A stretch of 64,000 nucleotides of DNA, taken from Candidatus Poribacteria bacterium (lineage in GTDB: Bacteria > Poribacteria > WGA-4E > PCPOR2b). The DNA is taken from NCBI GenBank assembly GCA_022822005.1, contig JAJECO010000062.1, positions 164,057-228,056 of the forward strand, read 5' to 3'. The notes under the pieces were generated by a model that saw only the letters and a program-made list of their open reading frames with translations, did no database searches and was not told where the DNA came from. The position numbers were made by a program, and so were the translations under genes. Positions 33,885 to 43,085 of the stretch are shown piece after piece (position 1 is the first letter of the stretch; each line of letters starts with the position of its first letter).

Positions 33885-35261
33885 ATGCAGATTAACGACT
33901 CAATCACCGTCGAACAACTTAGACCGAAACTTGAACATCTGTTTGACCTTTCGGGCAAGAAGATTTTAGCAATCGAAGGCACATGGCTTCCCGAAAGAGG
34001 GACGCCGGTGTTCACCGCCGCCGGTCAGTATACCACGCGAGGGTGGACGGAGTGGACGCAGGGATTCCAGTTTGGCTCTGCGCTGCTGCAATTCGATGCA
34101 ACAGACGACGAACAGTTCCTCGAAATTGGACGGAAGAACACCGTTGAGAAGATGGCACCACATCTGACGCATATCGGTGTGCACGACCATGGGTTCAACA
34201 ATGTTTCGACCTACGGCAACTTACGGCGCATGATCCTTGAAGGGCGCATCCCACACAACGAATGGGAACTCCACTTCTATGAACTCGCGCTGAAGGTGTC
34301 AGCAGCGGTACAGGCGAGTCGCTGGTCACAGACAAAGGATGGGAAAGGATATATCCCCTCGTTCAATGGACCCCACTCGCTTTTTGCTGATACTATCCGG
34401 TCGTTACGCTCACTGGCGTTGGGACATAGCTTAGGACATGTACTAATGGGCGAGAACGACCAGCCAATCCCTTTACTGGAGCGGCTGCTACACCACTCCG
34501 AAACAACCGCAGCCTATAACGTCTACTACGGCGAGGGGCGCGATGCGTTTGATGTACGCGGACGAATCGCACATGAATCAATTTTTAATATGAACGACGG
34601 AAATTATCGATGCTCAAGCAGCCAGCAGGGGTACTCACCGTTTACAACATGGACGCGTGGACTCGCGTGGATTATCACAGGTTACGCCGAGCAGCTTGAA
34701 TTCTTCGAGACATTAACGGACGACGACCTCTCCCCCTACGGTGGGAAGGTAGTCTCAACCACCCATATCCTGAAAGCTGCTAAAGCCACCTCTGATTTTT
34801 ATATTGAAAATACAGCCTCAGATGGTATCCCGTATTGGGACACCGGGGCACCGGGCTTGCTCCAACTGGGATCCTATCTCCAGCAACCCGCAGATCCGTT
34901 CAACGGGATTGAACCTGTCGATAGCTCCGCAGCTGCTATTACCGCGCAGGGGTTAATCCGATTGGGAAATTATCTCAAGAAACAAGGTGAACAGGCAGCA
35001 GGGAAACGTTACTATCAAGCGGGATTAACGGTCGCTGACGCGCTCTTTTCCGAACCGTATCTGTCGGAGTCTGACGAACATCAAGGCTTAATCCTGCATT
35101 CAATCTATCATCGTCCAAACGGTTGGGATTATATCCCGGAAGGTAGCGCAATCCCCTGTGGTGAATCGTCGATGTGGGGCGACTACCACGCCCGAGAACT
35201 TGGACTGCTTCTGTCGCGGGAATTGGAGAATCAGACATATTTGACTTTTTGGGGAGAGTAG
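33885..35261 (+). CDS. GH88-like unsaturated glucuronyl hydrolase
   Basis: A 458-residue (alpha/alpha)6-barrel-type protein. The second half carries family marks: GYSPFTTWTRGLAWIITGYAEQ, then YWDTGAP and V-D-S-S-A-A-A-I-T-A-Q-G-L, as in GH88 enzymes that cleave unsaturated uronic acids from lyase-made oligosaccharides. No signal peptide is seen, so it would act on imported sugars. Two dioxygenase genes follow on the same strand. It could belong to a related family such as GH105. Confidence 0.72.
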   Translation: MQINDSITVEQLRPKLEHLFDLSGKKILAIEGTWLPERGTPVFTAAGQYTTRGWTEWTQGFQFGSALLQFDATDDEQFLEIGRKNTVEKMAPHLTHIGVHDHGFNNVSTYGNLRRMILEGRIPHNEWELHFYELALKVSAAVQASRWSQTKDGKGYIPSFNGPHSLFADTIRSLRSLALGHSLGHVLMGENDQPIPLLERLLHHSETTAAYNVYYGEGRDAFDVRGRIAHESIFNMNDGNYRCSSSQQGYSPFTTWTRGLAWIITGYAEQLEFFETLTDDDLSPYGGKVVSTTHILKAAKATSDFYIENTASDGIPYWDTGAPGLLQLGSYLQQPADPFNGIEPVDSSAAAITAQGLIRLGNYLKKQGEQAAGKRYYQAGLTVADALFSEPYLSESDEHQGLILHSIYHRPNGWDYIPEGSAIPCGESSMWGDYHARELGLLLSRELENQTYLTFWGE

Positions 35262-35348
35262 CAGAGAAGAAAAATCTTTATGCCATTTGGGGTTTTGTTT
35301 CGATCGCAGTGTCGGGACAAATCTCATAAAAATTAGAGGAATTTACCA

Positions 35349-36089
35349 ATGCGATTAACAGATAAACAGGTACAACAGTTTCACGAAGACGGGTATTTGG
35401 TTTTTGAAAGTCTAATCCACGGCGAAAAACTCAAAGCTTATCAAGATCTCTTTGATGAATTGGTAGAGCGCGGCCGTACCTTCTCAATTGGTAGCCCGCA
35501 TTGGAGCTTTGAATTTAACGAAGATAATGAACCGATCCCGGGTTTTTTACACAAAATTCAGGGCGTGTGTGTTGTTGAACCGAAGGTGCTGGACCTCGCC
35601 CAAGAACCGGAAATCCTCGACCGAGTCCAATCACTCGTCGGTCCCGACATTGACGTATTTGGCACCAAGTTTTTTCCCAAGCTGCCAAATGGAGGCACCT
35701 CGGTACACTGGCATCAGGACAACTTCTACTTCGGTACAAATACAAACCGCATTGTCAGCTGCGGTATTTACCTTCAAGACGCAGACCGCGAGAACGGTTG
35801 CTTGAGAGTTGTTCCGAAAAGTCATCTGTCACAAGCGATTGCAGAACACCATCGAAGACAAGGGGCACATGGGAGTTGGACGGAGGTAGACGAATCGAAA
35901 GCAGTCGATATGGAGGTGCCCGCTGGTACGGTGGTCTTCTTCTCATCGAACCTCCTCCACGGGACGTACGAGAACCGCAGCGATCGCCCTCGCTACAGCA
36001 CAGCTTGGCACTACATTCCCGCAGATTTGCCCTTAGAGCGGTTCCCACGCGGCGGCTACGAAGACAGACACATCGTTAGGGAAAACTAA
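35349..36089 (+). CDS. Phytanoyl-CoA dioxygenase (PhyH) family protein, 1
   Basis: A 246-residue Fe(II)/2-oxoglutarate-type cupin. Iron ligands are the HxD pair His122/Asp124 in HWHQDNFYF and the distal His in LLHGTYENRS; an Arg soon after would bind 2-oxoglutarate. The substrate is unknown; bacterial members act on many small molecules. It is followed 19 nt later by a second PhyH gene only distantly similar to it. GAGGAA precedes the ATG. Confidence 0.88.
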   Translation: MRLTDKQVQQFHEDGYLVFESLIHGEKLKAYQDLFDELVERGRTFSIGSPHWSFEFNEDNEPIPGFLHKIQGVCVVEPKVLDLAQEPEILDRVQSLVGPDIDVFGTKFFPKLPNGGTSVHWHQDNFYFGTNTNRIVSCGIYLQDADRENGCLRVVPKSHLSQAIAEHHRRQGAHGSWTEVDESKAVDMEVPAGTVVFFSSNLLHGTYENRSDRPRYSTAWHYIPADLPLERFPRGGYEDRHIVREN

Positions 36090-36108
36090 CAGACCAAAAG
36101 AGGGCAGG

Positions 36109-36900
36109 ATGCTCACTCATTCTGAGATAGAATCATTCCTTCAAGACGGTTACGTCATCCGCAGAGACGTGTTATCCCAGACGGACATCGAGACATATCG
36201 CGCCGCTGTGGATCGTATTCTGCATAAATGCCGCGTTGAAAAGGTGCATCAATACCTGCGCTATGTTGATGGGGAGCAAGACGACATCTGGGGCGTAAAT
36301 AACATCTTCCATCCAAGTATCAGGGAAGAAGCGCTGGTCGAATCGCTTGGGCATCCGCAGATCTTGGATGTCATCGAAAGCATGATAGGAACGCGGTTGC
36401 GTTATCACCTATGCACACTGTTGGTCAGTTCGGAACGAAAGCCGTATCATATCAACTGGCATCGGGATTCGGTAAGAGATGGCGAAGTGCCTCGCGAACA
36501 ACTGATAGCAAAACTCAAGAGTAGCGTCCAACTGAACGGCGCGTTGTACGACGACGATACTTTGTTTATCGTCCCCGGCAGCCACCGCCGGGAGATTACC
36601 AGCACCGAGCGGCATATCATACAAAATTCGCCCAAAGCTGACATGCCCAACCAGATGGCTGTCCAATTGAGGGCGGGCGATATTGTTTTCTACAACTCCA
36701 GCCTGCTCCACAAAGGGCATAACCGGTCGGGGGTGATCCGTCAAACGCTGCATTACGCGCTTGTGGTTGCGCCGCCCGAAGGAGAACCGCCAAACCCGGA
36801 TAGCCCTACGAGTCAGGAGTGGTTGGATGATCCTGCGTTCCTCGAAGGTCTCGACCCACGTATCAAGCCGCTTTTCGATAACTGGTTAAAATATGGATAA
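36109..36900 (+). CDS. Phytanoyl-CoA dioxygenase (PhyH) family protein, 2
   Basis: A 263-residue member of the same fold. Ligands are His118/Asp120 in NWHRDS and the distal His in SLLHKGHNRSG; V-P-G-S-H-R-R is the usual substrate-loop motif. It is 19 nt downstream of PhyH 1, so the two likely form an operon. The last codons (P-L-F-D-N-W-L-K-Y-G-stop) recur as a remnant at 38892-38928. Confidence 0.88.
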   Translation: MLTHSEIESFLQDGYVIRRDVLSQTDIETYRAAVDRILHKCRVEKVHQYLRYVDGEQDDIWGVNNIFHPSIREEALVESLGHPQILDVIESMIGTRLRYHLCTLLVSSERKPYHINWHRDSVRDGEVPREQLIAKLKSSVQLNGALYDDDTLFIVPGSHRREITSTERHIIQNSPKADMPNQMAVQLRAGDIVFYNSSLLHKGHNRSGVIRQTLHYALVVAPPEGEPPNPDSPTSQEWLDDPAFLEGLDPRIKPLFDNWLKYG

Positions 36901-36940
36901 TAACGGAAAAATTAGGTCTACTCCTGACTGAGGACATATT

Positions 36941-38635
36941 ATGTTATATCTGAATTCCATCGAAAACGCCGAAGCTAGCCCAACAGACAAAAAATACGCA
37001 ATCTGTCATGAAGAAATCTCATCTATGCTGCATATCCCGGAATTGGCCCCATCAAGGGAGCTGCTTGTACGGTGGCAATCTAATACGATCGATTGGGAAG
37101 AATTTCGTGACCGGTTTACTGATGAGATGAGAGCAGAGTATCGCAAGGAGGAGAGCCGACTTAAGGGACTAATAAAATATAGCTTGGAAAATGATGTCAC
37201 CCTCCATTCACCGGAGCCAAGTGGCGAGCAGACCTATCGCGCTATTTTGGAAGGGATTATTAATGTAATCTGCAAAAGCCAAGGGCAGACAGGCCACGTA
37301 ATTAATCTCGCTTCAGAACCGATTGAGGATTCACAACCGCAGGAAGATATTGCCAGCCTTTTTGGTAACACCCTGCATGAATTAAACTTGATTAAAAGCG
37401 ACAACACTCGATTGCTTATAGAAAATGCCGAATTGAAAAAGGACATTCAATCTTTTCAAACGGAAAGCCACAATAAAGGTAAAGAAAATGATGAGTTGAA
37501 AAAGCGAATCGATCAACTTGAGGAGAAAATCAACGTCCACGAGACAACCATTGACGACCTTCGTCGAACTTTCTTAGAAAAAAAGGAAATAATCTCGGAT
37601 AAAGATCGTGAAATCCAATCGCTTCAAGCCGAAAGCCGGGAAAAACATGGGGAGAATAACACGTTGAAAAGGCAAAGGGAGGGGCTTGAGGAGAGAATCT
37701 CGAATAAAGATGAACAAATTCAATCACTTCAAACTGAAAATCGCAATAAAGATAGAAAGAATGACGAGTTGCGACAGCAAGTAAATCAAATCCAAGAGAT
37801 CAACACCCACCCAGGAATCAGGGAGATTGCTATAAAAGCCACAGGGGATAATCCAGTGGTGTTTGAAAAAGATTTCAGTACACTCGCTATTGATAACAAT
37901 CTCCCTATTGCTTTACGCACATGGCTTGGAAAAGCGTTGAGAATAGACCAGAATGCCCAATCGGACTTGTACCACCTCATTCGGGGCCATACAGACTATA
38001 GTATAGAATACAGTCTGGAGGGTAAATTTGATAAATATGATGTCCCTCTCGCTGATGTTATAAGAACACAACGCAATTTAATAGCTCATCCTGAGAGGAT
38101 GGATGAAAGAACGAAAATGGCACGGGTATTGTGCTGCTTTTTTGCGGCAGCTTTGTTGGCTCCAAAACTGTTAAAAGCCGACCATACCAGCGCAGAGCCG
38201 CTCAGATCGATAAAACCGGAACCCAATGATGCTGAGATACACTACAGTTACGGCATTGCTTACCGGAAAAAACGCGATTATAATCGCGCAATCGCCGAAT
38301 ATACCAAAGCGATAGAGTTGAAACCGGGGTATGTCAATGCCTATAACAATCGTGGAAACGTGTACAGCGACAAGGGCGATTATAACCACGCCATTGCAGA
38401 TTATACCGAAGCGATAAAACTAAATTCAGATTTTGCCAATGCCTATTACAATCGTGGGACAGCTTACTATCGCACAGGTGATTATACCCGTGCCATTACG
38501 GACTTGTCCGAAGCAATAAAGTTGAAGCAGAATTATGCCGCGGCCTATAACAATCGTGGCCTTGCTTACCAAGGAAAAGGCAATCGCGCTCGCGCTCAAG
38601 CAGACTTTGATAAAGCAAAACAGCTCCAAAAGTGA
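36941..38635 (+). CDS. Multidomain protein: DUF488-like, coiled coil, HEPN-like, TPR
   Basis: A 564-residue soluble protein. Residues about 40-110 resemble the C-terminal part of DUF488 (I-D-W-E-E-F-R-D-R-F and E-N-D-V-T-L). Residues 140-288 are a long coiled coil with repeated D-x-E-I-Q-S-L-Q units. Residues 320-412 are helical and contain R-N-L-I-A-H (Arg378, Asn379, His383), the RNxxxH signature of HEPN ribonucleases. Residues 430-564 are four 34-residue TPR units. Such architectures suggest a regulated RNase or scaffold in stress or phage defence, but this is inference. The neighbours are metabolic enzymes, and the gene sits between two copies of a PhyH tail. Confidence 0.7.
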   Translation: MLYLNSIENAEASPTDKKYAICHEEISSMLHIPELAPSRELLVRWQSNTIDWEEFRDRFTDEMRAEYRKEESRLKGLIKYSLENDVTLHSPEPSGEQTYRAILEGIINVICKSQGQTGHVINLASEPIEDSQPQEDIASLFGNTLHELNLIKSDNTRLLIENAELKKDIQSFQTESHNKGKENDELKKRIDQLEEKINVHETTIDDLRRTFLEKKEIISDKDREIQSLQAESREKHGENNTLKRQREGLEERISNKDEQIQSLQTENRNKDRKNDELRQQVNQIQEINTHPGIREIAIKATGDNPVVFEKDFSTLAIDNNLPIALRTWLGKALRIDQNAQSDLYHLIRGHTDYSIEYSLEGKFDKYDVPLADVIRTQRNLIAHPERMDERTKMARVLCCFFAAALLAPKLLKADHTSAEPLRSIKPEPNDAEIHYSYGIAYRKKRDYNRAIAEYTKAIELKPGYVNAYNNRGNVYSDKGDYNHAIADYTEAIKLNSDFANAYYNRGTAYYRTGDYTRAITDLSEAIKLKQNYAAAYNNRGLAYQGKGNRARAQADFDKAKQLQK

Positions 38636-38717
38636 CATTTTTGCTACTTCTTCACAGCAGCTTTACTATTTCCAAACCTATGAGAAGTAGTACATTGTCA
38701 GATAATTGTTAATGCCC

Positions 38718-38785
38718 CTGCTCGTTGTGGATTGACAAATCCACAACACCGCCGCAAATCGGGCTTGGATATGGCTATCCAAGTC
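38718..38785. repeat. Family B repeat core, copy 3 (no terminal repeats)
   Basis: Two hairpins as in the MITE at 12521-12693: GTTGTGGATT with loop GACA at 38724-38747, and GGCTTGGATA with loop TGGC. Bases that differ from the other copies differ on both sides of the first stem, so pairing is kept. The outer TTAAC ends are not seen. Confidence 0.6.
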
Positions 38786-38891
38786 TCGGACTCTCCCCGA
38801 TTACATCGGGAGTCCGTGCCGAAACCAGGCAGGCGGAACGGAGCCGAGCCGTGAGAGACTTATCATGATTTATACGACAGAGCACTCGAAT

Positions 38892-38928
38892 TTCCCGCTT
38901 TTCGATAACCAGCTAAAATACGGATAAT
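38892..38928 (+). pseudogene. Remnant of a PhyH gene 3' end
   Basis: The bases translate to F-P-L-F-D-N-Q-L-K-Y-G-stop, matching the last residues of the dioxygenase ending at 36900 (P-L-F-D-N-W-L-K-Y-G-stop), with about 85% base identity over 30 nt. It is a leftover from duplication or from a gene interrupted by the block carrying the TPR gene. Confidence 0.65.
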
Positions 38929-38941
38929 AGAGGAGGGATTT

Positions 38942-39877
38942 ATGGCAACACATCACTTTGAACCGACCGTCTATCACGTCGCAATCGGGGCACACGATCC
39001 GGTGCTCCACATTGACAGCGGCGATACGGTCGTCACAACAACCGTTGACGCCGGTGGCGTTGACGCCGCCGGGGAACAGGTCACTGAAGGAGGGAATCCG
39101 CAGACGGGACCTTTTTATATTAACGACGCCGAGCCGGGGGACACACTTGCTGTTCATTTTGATCGGCTGGTCCCCAATCGCAATATGGGTAGGACCTCGA
39201 CGGTGATTGCCCCACACGTCCTTGATGCACAGTATGTCGCGTCCAATTTGCCGGAGAACGGCCGCGGAGACTGGGAGATTGATCTGGATAAATGGACGGC
39301 AACCCTCGTTTCACCGGCAACGAGTCTCGGCAGGCTCACGCTGCCGTTGGAACCGATGGCAGGGTGTTTTGGGGTTGCCCCGCCGCGCAAACAGGCAATC
39401 TCCACAGCGACCTCCTCAACGCATGGTGGGAATATGGACTACCGCGGTTTTTGTGAAGGCGTTACCGTTTATCTTCCCGTTTTTGTGGATGGTGCCCTGT
39501 TTCACATTGGGGATGGACACGCTGTACAGGGTGATGGTGAAATTGTTGGAACTGGAATTGAGATTTCGTTCGATGTGCAGTTTACAGTCAACGTAATCAA
39601 AGGCAAAGAGATCGGTTGGCCCCGAGCAGAAAACGACGACTATATCCTAACGGCTGGAAATGCACGTCCCCTCGATCAGTGTGTGCAGCACGCAACGACA
39701 GAAATGGTCCGTTGGCTTAACGAACTCGGCTTGGAAGGAAACGCACCCCACATCCTACTTGGTCAGTGTGTGGAGTACGACATGGGTAATGTGTATGATC
39801 CAGCGTATACGATGATTTGCAAGGTGAAAAAGAGTATCTTGCGGGATATTGGTTTAACCCTGAATCCACTGATCTGA
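38942..39877 (+). CDS. Acetamidase/formamidase family protein
   Basis: A 311-residue member of the FmdA/AmdA family, which hydrolyses formamide or short amides to ammonia and the acid. Family features are the G-D-T-V-V start of the beta core, G-P-F-Y-I-N-D-A-E-P-G-D-T-L-A-V-H, and the pair GCFGVAPP and H-G-G-N-M-D, where His and Asp lie near the metal site. GGAGGGA precedes the ATG. Standing downstream of the dioxygenase region, it could supply nitrogen. Confidence 0.88.
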   Translation: MATHHFEPTVYHVAIGAHDPVLHIDSGDTVVTTTVDAGGVDAAGEQVTEGGNPQTGPFYINDAEPGDTLAVHFDRLVPNRNMGRTSTVIAPHVLDAQYVASNLPENGRGDWEIDLDKWTATLVSPATSLGRLTLPLEPMAGCFGVAPPRKQAISTATSSTHGGNMDYRGFCEGVTVYLPVFVDGALFHIGDGHAVQGDGEIVGTGIEISFDVQFTVNVIKGKEIGWPRAENDDYILTAGNARPLDQCVQHATTEMVRWLNELGLEGNAPHILLGQCVEYDMGNVYDPAYTMICKVKKSILRDIGLTLNPLI

Positions 39878-39894
39878 AAACAGGAAAACCGGTG

Positions 39895-40527
39895 TTAGAA
39901 CAGCGTCAATTTCGGAGACTCAGGGGCTTCTGTCAGTTTTTGTTTCGCTTCTGCGATATCATCAATCAGCGCTTGTCGGGCACGCGTATACGCTTCGCCT
40001 TCTTGTCTCAATACGAATGCCGGGTTATAGGTCGCCAAGACGAATGGGGCGTAAAGTGTATCTGTGAACCAGCTGCCTCGCTCCTCGGTCATACGAAAAC
40101 CTTTGTGGATGAGCGTATTAGCAGCAGGGCTCCCCATACATAGGAGGACCGAAGGGCTAATCAGCGTAAGTTCACCGTCGAGCCATTTTGAGCACGCTTT
40201 AATCTCCCCGGCTTTCGGCGGACGATTTTTTGTCACGCTCCCTTGTCGGACAGCGGCACGACATCTGATGACGTTTGTTATCCAGATCTCGTCACGGTCT
40301 ATGTCATTCGCATGAAGCACTTCGTCGAGAAGATCCCCCGATGGACCCGAAAATGGGATTAGCGTATGTTCATCCGTCGCCGATGGACCTTCAGCGACAA
40401 TAACAAGTTTGGAGGTCGGATCACCGTTACCAAAAACGACGTTCAACCGGGTTTCCGCTAACCCACAGTCGGTGCAGACAACCGCTTGTGCTTTCAGTGC
40501 TTCCATTTTTTCAAAAACTTCAGCCAT
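39895..40527 (-). CDS. Uracil-DNA glycosylase family 4-like protein
   Basis: A 210-residue repair glycosylase with a predicted 4Fe-4S cluster: Cys18, Cys21, Cys89 and Cys112. Motif 1 is AEGPSATDEHTLIPFSGPSG (usual form GEGPGxxED..G.PFVG.AG), so it deviates. Motif 2, normally H-P-x-x-x-L-R, reads TYNPAFVLR with Asn168 in place of His. It probably removes uracil or another base, but both changes make activity uncertain. GGAGGGA precedes the ATG, and a promoter is close upstream. Confidence 0.83.
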   Translation of the reverse strand: MAEVFEKMEALKAQAVVCTDCGLAETRLNVVFGNGDPTSKLVIVAEGPSATDEHTLIPFSGPSGDLLDEVLHANDIDRDEIWITNVIRCRAAVRQGSVTKNRPPKAGEIKACSKWLDGELTLISPSVLLCMGSPAANTLIHKGFRMTEERGSWFTDTLYAPFVLATYNPAFVLRQEGEAYTRARQALIDDIAEAKQKLTEAPESPKLTLF

Positions 40528-40558
40528 TCCTATCCCTCCTCAAACAAGTGTAGAACGC

Positions 40559-40588
40559 ATGATAACACAGGGAATTAACAGTTGTCAA
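40559..40588 (-). promoter_or_regulatory. Sigma-70-type promoter for uracil-DNA glycosylase
   Basis: On the minus strand TTGACA, 18 nt, TATCAT, about 25 nt before the gene's ribosome site region. Confidence 0.6.
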
Positions 40589-40683
40589 TTTCTATACCCA
40601 GCTGCGATTGTGTAAGGGAATTGTTAGCATGGCTGCTTTCGTTGGAAGGATAATTCAAGCCGGTATTGCAGCGAAACTTCCTA

Positions 40684-40712
40684 TTGACAAAAAAGCCTTA
40701 GACGTGTATCCT
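40684..40712 (+). promoter_or_regulatory. Sigma-70-type promoter for amidohydrolase operon
   Basis: TTGACA, 17 nt, TATCCT (4 of 6), placing the start of transcription near 40719, 28 nt before the GTG start. The promoter lies within a 35-codon open frame (40629-40736) that is probably not a gene. Confidence 0.5.
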
Positions 40713-40746
40713 ATAGAAGACGCTACAATTGTTTAAGGAGAGAGCC

Positions 40747-41829
40747 GTGGAGACATGGGATACAAAACCGAGCTTTGTTCGGTCAGACCTTCCATTGATT
40801 GATTGTGACATTCATAATCGCGTACCGTCGTTAGGAACCCTTTACCCATACCTGCCAGACTTTTGGGTTGAGTATTGTAGTACATCTGGATTTGGGGGAC
40901 CTGAGATGGGCGACTATCCCGGGGGCGCACCGACATCAGCGCTTCCAGATACGAAGCCTGAGGACGGACCGCCGGGATCAGATTTAGAGCTGCTGCGAGA
41001 ACAGACGCTGGATTTCTGGGAAGCGGATTACGGGATCTTGAACTGCGCGTATTGGGTGCAAACCGTCCATAATGAATACTTGGCAGCAGCACTCGCTACC
41101 GCAGCTAACGATTGGCAGGTCGAACATTGGCTTGACCAAGAACCACGCCTACGTGCCTCATTAGTTGTTTCGAGCCAGAATCCACTAACAGCGGCACAAG
41201 AAATTGAACGCATGGGCGACCACCCTGGATTTGTGCAGGTTCTGTTGCCCGTGCGCTCACTGATGCCTTATGGCAAGCGACATTATGACCCAATTTTCGA
41301 AGCTGCTGCCCGCCATAATCTTGTCGTTGGCATCCATTACGGTGGTGCTGCGGGTATCCCTCCAAGTCCAAGCGGTTGGTTTTCGACTTACTTGGAGGAA
41401 TACGCCGGCGCGGGACAGATTTTCCAAGCCCAAGTTATCAGCTTGGTTACGGAAGGTACATTTGACCGGTTTCCAGATTTGCGAGTCGCTTTAATCGAAG
41501 GCGGTTTTACGTGGCTCGCATCAGTCATGTGGAGAATTGATAAGGAGTGGAGAGGACTGCGCCACATTACACCGTGGATTAAGCGGCTGCCATCGGAATA
41601 TATGCGCGAGCATCTCCGTTTTACGCTTCAACCGATGGACGCCCCACCAGATCCTAAACAGTTCCTTCGGATGATTGGGCAGCTTGATTCGGACGATATG
41701 TTGATGTTTTCAACCGACTACCCGCATTGGCAATTTGATTCGCCGGAAGAGGCGTTGCCGATGGGACTACCCGAATCACTGATGAAGAAAATCTTGGCAG
41801 AAAATGCACGAGAATTCTATCAACTGTAA
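40747..41829 (+). CDS. Amidohydrolase family 2 (TIM-barrel) protein, paralogue 1
   Basis: A 360-residue amidohydrolase of the ACMSD/gamma-resorcylate decarboxylase type. Metal ligands are suggested by the N-terminal D-C-D-I-H-N, the central V-G-I-H-Y-G and the C-terminal F-S-T-D-Y-P-H-W. Such enzymes hydrolyse or decarboxylate aromatic or lactone substrates. The GTG at 40747 was chosen for AAGGAG 6 nt upstream. The gene 92 nt downstream is a clear paralogue, and a Rieske protein gene follows, as often seen in aromatic-acid degradation clusters. Confidence 0.87.
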   Translation: METWDTKPSFVRSDLPLIDCDIHNRVPSLGTLYPYLPDFWVEYCSTSGFGGPEMGDYPGGAPTSALPDTKPEDGPPGSDLELLREQTLDFWEADYGILNCAYWVQTVHNEYLAAALATAANDWQVEHWLDQEPRLRASLVVSSQNPLTAAQEIERMGDHPGFVQVLLPVRSLMPYGKRHYDPIFEAAARHNLVVGIHYGGAAGIPPSPSGWFSTYLEEYAGAGQIFQAQVISLVTEGTFDRFPDLRVALIEGGFTWLASVMWRIDKEWRGLRHITPWIKRLPSEYMREHLRFTLQPMDAPPDPKQFLRMIGQLDSDDMLMFSTDYPHWQFDSPEEALPMGLPESLMKKILAENAREFYQL

Positions 41830-41921
41830 AACATATCAGGATTGCTTTGTAAATCCTGTTTCAATCCACCAACTTAATCCTGAAAATCCAGAAAATCACG
41901 TTCAATAAGGAGGAAACACAG

Positions 41922-42983
41922 ATGAAGAGCACACGGGAAAAGGTACCCGTCATTGACACCGATATTCACAACAACCTCCCATCGCCGGAATCGCTGCATC
42001 CCTACCTCTCTGAACGCTGGCGCAAGCATCAGGCGATGATAGGTGGGCGTGGACACGCCGGATCCAACTATCCGCGAGGGATGCCCCATGCGGCTCGGCA
42101 CGATGCCTGGCCCCCATCCGGATTATCACCGGGCGCAGATCTCGCTTTCATGCAGGAACAATTGCTCGACGCTTGGGACTTTGAGTACGGGGTTCTGAAC
42201 CCACTGATGGGTGGTAGCGGACTTAATTTGGAGTACGTCGCAGCGATTGCACGAGCGATTAACGATTGGCAGGTCGAAGAGTGGACTACGCCTGAACCAC
42301 GCTTGAAGGCATCAATCGTCGTCCCCTACGAAGATGGGGAGTTAGCAGCAGAGGAGATTCATCGGCGTGGCGAAGATCCAAACTTTGTGCAGGCGCTGTT
42401 GATTGCACGCACGGACGAACCGTTGGGACGGCGGAAGTATTGGAAGATGTATGAAGCCGCAACGCAATATGATCTACCGATTGGCATCCACTTCGGTGGT
42501 ACCGGTGCTGGTCCAATTACTGGCGCAGGTGCGCCCTCTTACTATATTGAGGACCACGGTGGTATGCCACAGGCGTTCCAGACACAAGTGATCAGCCTCG
42601 TTTGTGAAGGTGTCTTTGAACGCTTCCCCACACTCAAGTTTGTCTTGATTGAAGGCGGCTTCGCGTGGTTTCCACCGCTGATGTGGCGACTCGATCAGAG
42701 TTGGAAAAAGCTGAAAGAGGAGGTCCCGGATCTGAAAAAGCTGCCGTCAGAGTACATGAAGGAACATTTCTGGCTCAGTTCGCAACCGGTGGAAGAACCT
42801 CCCAAACGAGAGTATTTCGACCTGCTGCTTGAGCAGCTTAACGCACGTGAGAGACTGATGTTCGCAACCGATTATCCGCATTGGGACTTTGATGCACCCG
42901 ACCGCGCCTTCCCAACGAGTCTTGCGCCGGACGTAAAGCGGCGGATTATGGCGGATAATGCACGCGAGCTTTATAAACTGTAG
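41922..42983 (+). CDS. Amidohydrolase family 2 (TIM-barrel) protein, paralogue 2
   Basis: A 353-residue paralogue of the preceding protein with the same motifs: D-T-D-I-H-N, I-G-I-H-F-G and F-A-T-D-Y-P-H-W-D-F-D. Similarity runs along the full length, so the pair arose by tandem duplication. They may form a hetero-oligomer or split substrate range. AAGGAGG precedes the ATG. Confidence 0.87.
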   Translation: MKSTREKVPVIDTDIHNNLPSPESLHPYLSERWRKHQAMIGGRGHAGSNYPRGMPHAARHDAWPPSGLSPGADLAFMQEQLLDAWDFEYGVLNPLMGGSGLNLEYVAAIARAINDWQVEEWTTPEPRLKASIVVPYEDGELAAEEIHRRGEDPNFVQALLIARTDEPLGRRKYWKMYEAATQYDLPIGIHFGGTGAGPITGAGAPSYYIEDHGGMPQAFQTQVISLVCEGVFERFPTLKFVLIEGGFAWFPPLMWRLDQSWKKLKEEVPDLKKLPSEYMKEHFWLSSQPVEEPPKREYFDLLLEQLNARERLMFATDYPHWDFDAPDRAFPTSLAPDVKRRIMADNARELYKL

Positions 42984-43085
42984 GAGACCGCAAATCAACA
43001 AATCGTTCAGGGGTTTGTAGGAGTTTCATGACACTTGAACCCCTGAACCCTCATCACTACATTCCATACAATACAACCGAATCTT

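Larger units (their letters stand above)
38636..38941. other. Intergenic region with repeat core and gene remnant
   Basis: A 306-bp gap. It contains a family B repeat core (38718-38785), a 'ccccgattacatcgggg'-like palindrome and the PhyH tail remnant. No promoter or complete frame was recognised. Confidence 0.5.

Noticed and set aside
40629..40736. A 35-codon open frame before the amidohydrolase operon
   Set aside because: It has no ribosome site, contains the likely promoter of the operon and ends inside the ribosome site of the next gene; more likely chance.
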